Source: Mugil cephalus (Eukaryota; Chordata; Actinopteri; Mugiliformes; Mugilidae). From it: a stretch of 64,000 nucleotides of DNA. The DNA is taken from NCBI RefSeq assembly GCF_022458985.1, contig NC_061772.1:14684001-14748000 (forward strand). Direction: 5' to 3'. The notes under the pieces were generated by a model, which had not been told where the DNA came from, ran no database searches, and was given only the letters and a program-made list of their open reading frames with translations. A program made the translations under genes and the position numbers. Positions 43,831 through 55,600 of the stretch are shown here, in pieces. Position 1 is the first letter of the stretch. Each line of letters opens with the position of its first letter.

Positions 43831-45898
43831 AACATCACAGATGTTTTGTGCCAAGTTTTTGCCATTGTCATCGTCCCATATATTTTTTCTTCATCATTTT
43901 TCTAAGCCATCAGTGGAAACCTTCGTGCTTGCTTTCACATAACCTAATCTCAAGAAAAGACATTTTTGTGGACCTTTTCCATCTTTAAATTCCGGCCTCC
44001 ATGACCCATGACTGATGCATTGGTCTGTCTTCCACTATCAGTGCCCTTTCTCAGGCCTGTTCTCTCTGTGTTTTCTCCTTATCTCTACCATCCTTTCTCT
44101 TGCCTTTTGGTCTTGCCAATTATGGTCTAAATCTTGGACAAGACCTGTGTGTTTGTTTTAACCCTGTCTGCCCTCTGCTCCTCTGATCTTCCCTTGAAGG
44201 TAACAGCATCCAGCAGGATATGGCAAGCAGCTTTAACAGACGAAATGTTTCACATGACCATCTATGTTTCGGATATGTGAATGTATTTTGACAGGTGGTA
44301 TTCAGCAATAATTTTGTTTGACATTTTAAGATATTTTCATGGCAGTATCAATAAACTGTCACCTTGAATAGATAGATGTTAAATATCTGCAGTGTCATTT
44401 ATTCATGCATGTAGTAATACTTCACGGTGGCAGATAAGAAGACTTCTTCACCTCAGCCCATCTTTTTGGTTCTACGGGTTTTCAGATCAGATGTGATATA
44501 TAATTCATTCTCCTTATTAGGAAACAAAAAATTGTAACCACCATCCTATCTGTTCTTAAGCTACGCTCAACAGTGAAGAGGTCCACTGCTAGCTTTCAAA
44601 CATCCTTTGAAACTTTTGCAACTTAAATAGGTAAGGTTTGCTGAGGTCCTCCAACCATGAACCACAAAGGGCCAGGTCATGTTGAGGAGCTCCATGGCTT
44701 CAGCCTCCCCAGTTTGAATATTTTCACTTTGACATTGTGTTACCGCGACATTATTCCAGCGCCCAAGCCCACCTTACGAGTGAAGGCAGAGAGAATTAAT
44801 TAATTACACAATGTAAGTAGGTCCACACCATTTCAGCCTTGTTTTCATCTCACATTCTGGGCTGTGTGTATAGGTTTATATTGTAGTTTCGCCAGGTGTA
44901 TACACAGGCCCGAAGCGTGGCCAAAAAAACATTTTTACGCTTGAAGCTGATTTTCCCATCTTTTATGCGTGTAACTACAGGGAATGTGTATTTGGATCCA
45001 AGTGCTTTTAAAACACGTGTGACCTCCAGTTATGTGCCTGAACACCTCCTGTGTAAATACACGGACACAATATGCCGTCTATGTACAAACACATTTGGAC
45101 TTCTCCGGGTCTGGTCTCTGTACGGTGAAGTCAGTCAGTCAAATTTAGTGACTGGTCTCCTTGTGAGTTTCTCTGTATAATGTATTCCTTCAATGACATG
45201 TGGCAACCTTGTGTTGAGCTAAAGTCTGAGGTTTCAGTCATTTGTGATTCAGAAAGGTACCGTTATGGACCGTTACTTTCAAGATGACAAATAATTTTGG
45301 TTTTTGTTCAATTACTTACTTACATATTGTCATTAAAGTTCAATGAGAATTTCTATTTGTTATTTTGAAAGTAATTTGACTTTTAATTTTAATTTTGGTA
45401 TAGTTGATTTCAAAGGAAAAGCTATGGGTTTTGTTTGATTTCATAAAGGGGTTGAACCATTTTGACCTTCATTGTACATGTGATGCAGAGTGCGGTGGTT
45501 TGTGAAATAGCTGGCTTTTAAGTAAGTGTTCTATTGGCTTGGCTTCTCTGGCCTCTCTCCGATGTTGTAAATTGGATAGCACCCAGATAATTTTTCTAGG
45601 TCCTCTGTGTCTGAGCATGGAGGCCAACGCCAGTACATGTCAACCAATATCTTGTTTTAAGGGCTGAGACTTCGCATAGATAGTTCATGACTCTACTCAT
45701 AAAAGGGAGCGAATTATCTCACTCATAAAATTTCTACCATGAGTATAATTAAAGCCCGAAGTTACCAAAGTAAATCCAAATCCAACAAATCCGAATCCAA
45801 TTGTTAATCTTTTTGTTGCTCACCGATTAGTCACCATTCCTTATCATTAATTCAGATAATCCATATAATCTGTATTTTTCGTTTTCTGTAACCGCTTG

Positions 45899-46090
45899 TT
45901 CTGGATGCTCGCAGGGAGGCTGGTGTCTGGCAACACAGTGTTGTTAGTGGGGGCTTTTAGCTCTGATGAACTGAGTAGAGGGGCCTATGTGGAACAGGAT
46001 TGTTCTGGTGCATCCCTCAGATACTTCAGATACAGTTTGGGATCTAGCGAATGTGGAGGCCAGGTCAACACCTTGTGGTGTGTTTTTCCT
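45899..46090 (+). mobile_element. Tc1-like nonautonomous element, left part
   Basis: GGTGTCTGGCAACACAGTGT, GGGGCCTATGTGGAACAGG, AATGTGGAGGCCAGGTCAAC and ACACCTTG match the first half of the family. The copy stops abruptly and the second half appears 0.9 kb further right. Confidence 0.75.
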
Positions 46091-46821
46091 GTTTCTTAGG
46101 AAAATCTTTTAAAAAAATTTTAAATGCACATTAGCATGAATCCAACACATTTTTGTGAAGGGATAAATAGAGGTTATATTTTAGTCAGCACTTCACTCAT
46201 TCAGATACAGGAAGTGTCTCAACAGTGCACTATTTCACACAGAGCGCCACACTAGATCTGTCAATCTAAGCCTCCTGTAGACAGTATGCCTCGCCCCTAT
46301 CGCTGCTGATCCAATCACATATTACACACTGACTCTGTCAGGTTCCCTGCAATTGGACAAGTCCCTATTCAGTACCCAAGTGAAATCCAGACACGCTACA
46401 GAAGGTAACCATGCAGCTTGCTCCCATAAGCCAGTGTTGGTGATTCACTGTCCCTGCTACATATGTTTCAAGGTAAAGGTATGTTTATGGCAGTGGCACA
46501 ACCACCCTGCTGTTGCACATTTGAACCTGTATTATTTGAATAGCTTAATTTCGAATGCAAAATCATGACAATAATGTGTACTCATAAATAGCACTAGACT
46601 GAGCTTAATATAGAACACATATAGTAGGTATGGAGTCCCTACTTAATCTTTCCATCAGTTTGTGGGTCCTTGGCCTGGAAAACATTGAAGTGTAAAACTC
46701 AAACATGCACAAACTACTACACATCTGCGACCCCTTAGAGGCCACAACATACAATAACAACCAGTTAAAAACAATACAAAAACAAAATTAGCCACAAAGG
46801 CATACTGTAGCTACTCAGAAC

Positions 46822-46822
46822 C

Positions 46823-46882
<60 letters not shown>
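46822..46882. repeat. (AC)n microsatellite
   Basis: About 30 nearly pure AC units, inside the segment that separates the two halves of the Tc1-like copy. Confidence 0.97.
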
Positions 46883-46885
<3 letters not shown>

Positions 46886-46990
46886 TCAGTCAGTCAGTGA
46901 TTACAGAGCTGAGAAGCTTTCAGCAGATTTTTTAGTTTGGATTTGAAAGCGCTAAAAGAGCTGCAGCTCCTCACATCGTCAGGCTGGGTG

Positions 46991-47184
46991 TTCCATTGTT
47001 CCTGTGTCAGGCTGCTGCCATCAAGGAGTGCCTTTGCTATGGGGTGGGTGGGGTGCCATGGTCTGGTCTAGGTGGGTGGTACATGTCTAAGTAACATCCA
47101 CACACAGGTCACGTCCAAATGTTTCCCAGCAGAATATTGTATCATCACAAGATGGTCAATGTTATTTATTTCTCCTGTCAGTGA
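46991..47184 (+). mobile_element. Tc1-like nonautonomous element, right part
   Basis: GTCAGGCTGCTGCCATCAAG, GGTCTGGTCTAGGTGGGTGG, TAAGTAACATCCACACACAG, TTTCCCAGCAGAATATTGTA and CACAAGATGGTCAATGTTAT match the second half of the family, in the same orientation as 45899-46090. Confidence 0.75.
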
Positions 47185-47798
47185 GGCTGCTAAACTGTTG
47201 CCCACCCTCCTCTCTTTGCCACATCCAGAGACACTCGACACACCCCACTGTTACAACAGCTGTGAGTTGGACACCACATTGATGCACCAATCAAAATATC
47301 GCTCAAACAAACTGCCTGTACATCCCCCCTATGTATGTCTACATGTCTATCTGTACTGTTACTGTTTAGTTATTTTTGTGTCTGCACTGAATGACTTGAA
47401 TTATTGTGCTTATTTTAGGTTACGGGACTGGGTGAAGGATCTTTGCACATCATTATGCAATGCAGTGTATGAATGTGCCAAACAAAATTCAATTTGTTTT
47501 ATTCTGATAATTCAAAAGATCGATTGATGTTTAATCAATGATCATGGGAACGGGGCATGTGTGCAGCAAAGAAAATTGATCCTCAGTAGCTCAGCTGCCT
47601 CAAAGAATGGTCAGACAAAGGGACACTGCAAAGGCCCAGTCAGCCCCCGTGAGAAGCCCTCCGTCAGCAGAAAAAACTAAACGTAGCTCCTATAGCTGCA
47701 GATAAAGAGGGACCCATGGCTGAAAGTCCCTCAAAACTGACTAAACATTCAATTAGAGCACAAAGCACAAGAATGTCGAGTAGGTGTAGAAGAAATTC

Positions 47799-49634
47799 TT
47801 TATTATCATATTGTGAATACTTCAGACTTCTTTATAGATAGTTGTCACTCACGTTCAACAGGACATTGGTATTGTACACAATATTTCTGTAAACATAGTC
47901 CAGGAAAGCCAGGGCATGTTGTTCACAATCATATGTGACAAAGAAGCCCAGGGTTACACTGAAGAATATATATATATATATTTATATATATTTTTTTTCT
48001 CTAAATAGTTCATCTTAGCTATACATCAAACACCATGTCAGGACTATAGACAGTTACGTTTAAAATACTTTACATTCACGTTTTGCTATAAACAATTTGA
48101 TAAATACAAGATTAGATATAACAAAAGAATATATTTATATATTTTTATATCTTCTTATATATCCCACATATATTTGTTTTCTTTTTTTTTCCTTGTGGCT
48201 TTATTCCTTTCGGTAAGGGTGTTATGATTCAAGGTTAAAATTCAACTTCATTCCAATAAATAATAATAAAAAAAAGAAGATAATCATATCACTCTGAAAG
48301 AAACAACTTGGCACTTCTGTAGGGATGACAAATGAGGAATGCCCCAATTCATGTATCAAATGAAAATGTAAGAGCTGCTGTCATGTAATTAACATAAGTG
48401 TTAATATACAGTACAGCGACAGAGGCATTTGACAGCTGTCAGTCCTCCACGTACTGTACGCTAGTAGCGTACTGTATGGAGGCAACAAAATCCCAATACA
48501 CACATCTACACACTCTCTCTCCTTTCTCTCTTTGTTTCTTTGGAGGAAAAGCCACACGTGTTCCCTCAAAAGCACTGAACACACACAAATAAAATGTAAA
48601 AGTAAAAGTCACATAACAATAATACAAAACTATCTGTAACAGTTCTGCCATTTGTTTTGGTGATGTTTTCCACCCCCCTGCACTGTATGCGAGCAGCCAG
48701 GCACTGACCAGGTACCACCTTAGTCCTTCCATGAGATTGAGGCTTGGTTGTGAGTCTGGCTTTTTCAAAGCGTGGAGTTCAATGAATCCTGACGCTCTCC
48801 TTTTAAAGCTTTGTAGTGATGCATGCATTATTCCCTTATTTCCGTAACGAAAAAACGTGGCAATAAAAAAAAAAAAAAAAAAGCATTATGTCTGGCCTTT
48901 TATTTTCTTTATTAAGGAGCTTGATCTTGATGGACTGTTGACTTGAGTGTCAAAGGACTGGGTCAATACCACGAGATGTGTGCCATCGACAAACTGGTTT
49001 GATGTTACTGGGTTCCTGAGTCAATGCAGTTTTTTTTTTTTTTCCTTTGTGTACGGACTGTAAGAAAGGAAAGAGTGTCCCACTTTATAAGGCACTGACA
49101 CAGATAAGCCACTGTGCCAACAGAATGGCAAGAACAGAGACTTTCTTCCAACAATAACTCAATCATAAATAGCCACAGAGGTAAAAGCTAGTTAATAACT
49201 GACGTATTTTGGTTGTCCCGTATCACTATACACAAAACCAACTTTGGGGGTTTTACTTTTTACCTTTGTTTCTTTCGCAGCTAATAGTAACACCGCAAAA
49301 TATCTAAAATCATAACAAAATGCATGATGAATTTAAACTGCAAATAAAAGCCATAATGATGCCCGTGGACAAATGACTTGTCAACTGTGCCCTCCCTTGT
49401 GAGTTGAAGCTGTAGAAAATTTCACAATGTTAACAGGCATGACGCTGAAATCAAAGTGCTCGAAGCCACCGCTGAGAACAAAGGCCTTGGGTATTAAATG
49501 CACAGGCAGAAGAGGGTGTCTGCTGAGAGAGGTTGGGGCCCTGTTGCCCTCCTTGTCCGTCTGACCACTGGTGACACACAGGAACTCCAAACACCAGATG
49601 TGAGGATGGCTGACGGCATTTTGGGTATTTGTGA
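47799..49634 (-). other. slc6a2: Presumed 3' UTR of slc6a2
   Basis: No coding sequence follows the slc6a2 stop at 49635. Candidate minus-strand AATAAA signals lie at 48908-48913, 48898-48903, 48200-48205 and 47799-47804; the most distal would give a UTR of about 1.8 kb. The stretch is AT-rich, with an AT repeat near 47969-47992 and A runs near 48869-48882. Which signal is used cannot be told from the sequence. Confidence 0.4.
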
Positions 49635-49658
49635 TCAGATGGCCAACCAGTGCTTGAG
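49635..49658 (-). CDS. slc6a2: slc6a2 24-nt terminal coding microexon
   Basis: After the acceptor GCTTTTCCAG the minus strand reads seven codons, LKHWLAI, then TGA. This matches the conserved NET C-terminus (-HWLAI). The preceding exon (49879-49950) ends IRQFK at a donor GTAAGTGC. The exon is too short to show up as an open frame. Human NET is known to vary at its C-terminus by splicing, so this small exon may be skipped in some transcripts. Confidence 0.9.
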   Translation of the reverse strand, partial: LKHWLAI

Positions 49659-52600
49659 CTGGAAAAGCAAGAGACAGTCGTGCATGTTGCGTAATCAAAT
49701 CTCATAAATGTTCCCTTCCGTTTCAACTGCCTACTTGATGTATCTTTTCTTGTTAGCTGCCTATTTTTATTATCATTTTTCTTCATTTTTATAATAGTGG
49801 GTGCACAAATTACTTCCCATTTTATCATGTACAGATCCGTACTAATTGCAGTTAATACTGTCACCAAAAAGCACTTACTTTGAACTGCCGTATATTTCCT
49901 TCAGCCACCAGATGATGTTCATGCTCTGGAGTGATGCAGTAGGCTATTCTCTGCAAAGCACACAAATCACAAATCAGTGTCATCAATTGTGTATCATCTA
50001 CACTGGCTTTTTACTTTTAAAAGCGATGACTTTCATTTGAGAGGGAATTCAATTCAAGACAAGATGTGAAAAAATAATCTTCTCAAGAACCTGAGGCATG
50101 TATATTCTGGTGATCTTGAACTGAAGTGGTGAGGTTTTATTTTTTTTAGGAAGAACACGTGCACCATGTCCTGAGAGTCAGAGAGAAATCCTTAACCCCG
50201 ACCATTAGGGGGAAATGCCAGTGAGATGTGGGAATTGTTACAGTCGAGTGAAGCTGACACTGGTTCACTGCTGAGGGATGAAAATAGCTCTACGGTGCTT
50301 TGATGATTGCGATCATAAACTTCCAGTGCTTTGAAGTGTTCATCTCATTTGTCTGTGTTCTCACAGTGCCAATGTCAGAGGATTGTTGTTTTAAAGTTTA
50401 GTTAAAAAAAAAAATCCTACATGGCCATCATGGACATTCACATAATTTACCAGAGACTACATTTGACTGTTTTTTATTATTTCTTATTTTATTTGTCCCA
50501 TTAAGAGGATATCAGTAGAAGTTCGTCTCAGTCAAAATGTTTAGTTTTTACCATAATCCCACCCTTCGTCGATCATCCTGCCGGAAATTTGAGTCAGCGT
50601 GAGACAATTTTCCTAAACAGTTTTGCAAAGCAGCTTTAGTTACGGTTTCACCTTACGTGACAAATGCTTAGCATACAGACCTCTTTGAACGTTCCTGGTA
50701 CGCTGAAGAATTTATAAATAGCGTAAAAGGGAACAAACAGCATGGAGGACATGGCCACACCCCAGCCCAATACGTTGGACCAGTTAGGGAAGACATAGTC
50801 ATCGTACTTCAGGCCTCCCGACGTCAAAGTGCTGGCTATTACCACGAACTGTGAAAAAGAGAAGAAAGCGGGGGATAAGAAAATGGACATGTTTAAGCCC
50901 TTGCAAGAAAAGAGGTAAGACAAGTAAAAAAAAAAAAGAAAAAAAAAAAGCCTGTATGCAAACCCTTTAAAAACGATTCTATGTAAACTCTGTGCCTTTA
51001 AATGTCTTTCAAAGTCATGTTTCCTTAGTTTTCTTTATACTAAAAGACAAAGCACTCCATCCATTGAAAATGTCATCGATTAGGAATAATGGACAAGCTG
51101 TTGGTGCATAACGTGCTGTGCAAATGTTAACATTTTAAATGTTTATAGTCTTATTCATCAAACATTAACATCAGGAGAGGCCTGACCAATGCCGAATTCA
51201 TTCTGCATTCAGGAGAACAATAACGGCAAACACACAGTAAGGCTCGTGCAGAAATATCTACAAGAACAAGATTAAAGAGCTGTGCCGCTGATTGCGTCTT
51301 CTCTGCAGAGCCCATCTCTCCATGATGAAGTCAGTCTGTGATTAAATGAAGAGGCAGAATCAACCGAGGCAGTCAAAATCCCCAGAAGAACTCCAGTTAG
51401 CTCTAAAGCTCTTACTAGCAAGCGGCCAAATATACACTGCAGACCCAGAGCTGTTTTAAAGGCAAATGTTTTTTGTGTTGTAGTTTGTGTGAAATGCATT
51501 GACTGTTCAAAGAATTATCTCTTTTAATGCCAAAAATGTTACTCCTTATTTTTTACCTGCAATCAGTCACAAACTCCAGCACGTCATGTGCACATTTACA
51601 AACAGTGTTAGCAAAGCTTGGATGAAGTGGAATGTAAGTGGCAGGGTGTGGCGCGGTAGCATTAATCTCTAGGACACATTACTCATCTCGCTACAAGCAC
51701 AGTCATAGAAGAACAAAAGCTTCTCATTGTTCTGTACATACTGAAATATATCGGTAACAATGGTCATTTATTTTTGCATTTGTACCCTTTTCTTCCTCAC
51801 AATGTATTATAACAGACCGTCATTATTCCTGCAAGCATCCACTGTTATCCAGGGGGGGGAGTGTAGACAGCCATTTGTATTCAAGGAAGCACATGGCTGT
51901 CTCCACCCACCCCTGGATAACAGCGGACACGGACATGTGCTTCCTCTAACACACGTGGAGCCGTACACAGCTAAATTCACCTGCTAGAGAGGCGCTCACT
52001 AGGAGGCACACTGAGGTTTCAGCTATCCTCACTTACCCCACCCTCCCCGTGGGCACATGCCTGACTGCCGATGATGAATCTGAACCGCTGAGTGAGTTTT
52101 TTTTTTCTTTCATCTTCCTTTTATGCAGGTTATTTCATTACTTTGATTTACTTCAGCTGTTGAGTAGGTTAAGAAAGCAAAATCCCAAACAATCAGTGTA
52201 TAACTGAAACACTTTGTGCGTTCGAGCATGTTGGTTTGTGCAACACTTTTTTAACTACTTCTGTTAACTGCAGAGGTTTTGATCTAGGATCAGATGCTGG
52301 TGTAGTGTGGACCCAACACAAAACGCAACAAACTACAGTTCTTAAATTTCTCTCACCAGCAGAAAAGCTGGGCTTACAAATTTCCAGCAAAGCCTCCAGT
52401 AGAGACCTGGCTTAAAGCCCATCATTCGCTCAATATCTTCGCTGAAGCGGTCCACTCCTGGAGAGAGTATGAAAAATGTAACAGCAAGGGTTACTGTGGT
52501 AAAACTTACACACATTGAATAATCAGTGTAGGCCGCTTTAAACTGTCTGCGTCAAGTAAAGAGGAAATACAGCACTTGATGGTCAACACCCTGGATGTCC

Positions 52601-55600
52601 ACTGACATATTCCTGGTATTATTGCCCCATTATTTCATCAAATAGCCATTATGTTAGCAATATTTATTCATTTAATTCAGTGATATTTCACTGCGATTGC
52701 ACAATTTAACTGCCACGGGGGCCCCTTTAAACGGACCCCTCCAGGTTCCTTCTATTTCTTAGGGTCTTGACATCATTCGGCGTGCATGTCTTATGACTTG
52801 TGCTATGTCTTCTCTCTGACTTGAAAATGCCGTGCCATTGTTCTTGCTCAACCTTGTGCAAGCGCAGAGATGGGCTGTTTTCAATCTTTCCCATTTTCGC
52901 TTCACTTAAAGAAAACTTCGCATCACACTTGATGTTTCTGTCGCTGATTCATTCAAGTGCACATTTCCTCCCTTTTACTACAAAAAACTGTCAATTTCTT
53001 TCTATTTTCATTATCACTTTTAAAGACTAATGTTGCTACTGCCAATATGCAGAACTTAAATATGAAAAAAAAAACCAATAGTAATGAAACTCCAACTTAC
53101 CATAAAACCACGACACTCCAATGGCCTCGATCAACACACCAAAGAGTATAGAAGTGCCTGCTGCATACTTATCTAACAAGGTCAGCACATAGATCCCACC
53201 CTACCAGCAAAGAAGAAGCAGAATATTTAGTGAATGTGTTTGGGTGGGGAGCATAATATTGATCCCTGAACATAAATCTGCAGGCAGTCAGAAAGATCCC
53301 GTCACATTTAATATGATTGATGGAGTATAGTTGGCCTGTTTTGCCCTTTGAGGCAATTTGAAGTCCGAGTTGACATCACGGCAGAGAAAAAGCACACACA
53401 GATTAACTGCTGAGCATCTGAACGTTGGTACAATAAAGCTCTGATTATCATCTGGAGTGACACACACAGTACCTTGTGTCGGGAAACCAGCATGCGAAAG
53501 GCATTATACACATTCTCAGTAACTCTGCTGATTTGATTAGGGGTAGAAACCATGTGAATCGCTAACGTAAAACCTTTCCATCCTGGCCTGAGTTTCGGTA
53601 ATCCTTTTGCTTTGATAATAAATAGGGTCCACAGACAAAACTAACTATGGGTTTCCTGGATGGAAGCTTTAACCAAATCCTCTTGGCTTATCAATGTGTG
53701 ATTTAATAGCTCTCCTAATCATTTTTCCTACACAAGTCACATGCAGTTTAAATCTCCTGTGTATCAAGTTTGCGTAACTTTCACCACACCGATCAGGCAT
53801 AACATTATGACCACAATCCCAGTATTGTGTAGGTCTCCGTTGTGCCTCCACAACGTTTCATGACTCATCAGTTGATGGACCTTGTGAGGATGTTCTGTGG
53901 TATCTGCTAACAGAATGTTGTTACTTCACCTGACAGTGTTTTTTTAATGTTATGCCTGATCAAGGTATGTAAAATATGTTGCAATCAAAGTTTATTAATG
54001 TTAACAAATCTAATAAAGAAAATCAGTAAATACTCAAACTTAGATGCTTACATTAGTAATGCAGAGCAAGGCAAACAGGAAGGTTCCAAAGGCTGTGGCA
54101 AAGGTGAAGAGCTTTCTGTTTCTCTTGAGGATCTTGAAGTCATCCGTCAGACCTGTGATGACAGCCTCCATACCACCCATCTGGGGGACACAAACACACT
54201 CAGTAATCGCTCTCCAACTGAAAGTGTTCTCCAATGGTCAGGGTGTATTTGTACAACTGAGTGTTTCTGTCAGCAGTGGTTAAGTTCCCGAGTGATTCCA
54301 TTAGATTTCTTTTGAGCTTCAGCCAGAGAACGAAATAAAATACACACTCCTAATACGCCGCAGTTCATCATCTTTAATACATCACTTTACAAAGATTTGT
54401 TAAAAGCCCCACTTTCTAACTACGTCCGTAAATCACCGAGCAGATGTCATGTGGAAATCTGCGGCTACAATAGATTGTTTCAAAAGCCAGCTTTCTTTTA
54501 AAACAACCTATTGCAGCCACAGATTTAAAATTATTATTTTACTGTACATTATTTGACTTTTACTTCAATAAATTCCGCCATCAGTTGTCAAGAGTCATTT
54601 GTGTTGACAGCTTTACGCACCACAAAGGTGCTAGACATCCTGTCATCAAGTCATCATGCGTGTTTGTTTTATAATTTCATAGTATTTCTAGATATGATTC
54701 ATTCATATAGCTCAGATATTTGAGCCTTAGTTGCATTATTAATTATAACCAAGGTAAAAGTATTAGGAGAGAAAACTGGAAACAAAATACTAATGTGTTA
54801 TTTTTATATGTCTATACAAGGCAAGTCCTGGCAATTTTGTATTATCCATAACAAATTGGTCCTTTGGGGAGAACTCCATAGCTTCTCACATATAACATGC
54901 CATGAACTTTATGTTCAAAGGTTTAGTTGGTGATGTCAGCAGACATTGTTTTTGCTCTTTTCTACACATATGCACATTGAGGTTTTTCCTGTTTTTCCCA
55001 AGCTTTGAGTCATAAGGGAAATCGTTATTCATTTAAAATGAGCACTTGTTCCCATCAACATTTGATTAATGTCTGCACATTAGTACAGGCTGAAGCATTG
55101 TGAAACCTGTAGCTACGTTTTCACAAGTCCTGTATGCACAGCATTATCATACGGAGGTAAACAGCAAATGACATGGAGAGGAGGCTCGTAAAGTTTTCAT
55201 TTTTAATATCATAAAGTGTATATGGTTAGCATGATCTGCAAGAAAAGGGCTATTGGATGGATAAGGAAATTGACTATTTCTTGTATCTTAATCAATATCG
55301 GGCCCCCAGGCGACCTTAAGATTGGCAACTCCTGCCCTAGGATGGACTAAAAACCCGATGCTATTACCATGCACTTTGGGTTTTGCACTTTTAAGCCAAT
55401 GCCCATTTTAGAAATTATTAATTTAAATTATTCTCCTAAATTAGATACAGCAAGCTAATATCAATACACTATAATGTATGTAATAATGTATGCGTCCACC
55501 ATATTCCTTGAGTAAACACTAGTCCTGTTCCTTCTGATGGGCACGATCACACCTCAGTGTCAAAAAATGATGTACAGTGGTTACAGACCACCAGAAGGCA

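Larger units (their letters stand above)
29797..47798. other. Gene-poor spacer between slc12a4 and slc6a2
   Basis: About 18 kb between the 5' end of slc12a4 and the presumed 3' end of slc6a2. No exon with convincing protein homology was found on either strand. The first 150 bp form the slc12a4 5' flank and UTR. The rest is AT-rich with a degenerate SINE (30674-30895), simple repeats (32265-32316, 35325-35404, 46822-46882), Tc1-like copies (37203-37638, 45899-46090, 46991-47184) and an old interspersed repeat (43193-43830). One exon-like segment at 33061-33175 on the minus strand is described under findings. Confidence 0.7.

Noticed and set aside
45896..46099. 67-codon plus-strand frame
   Set aside because: It lies within a Tc1-like nonautonomous element, in the direction opposite to its transposase remnant.
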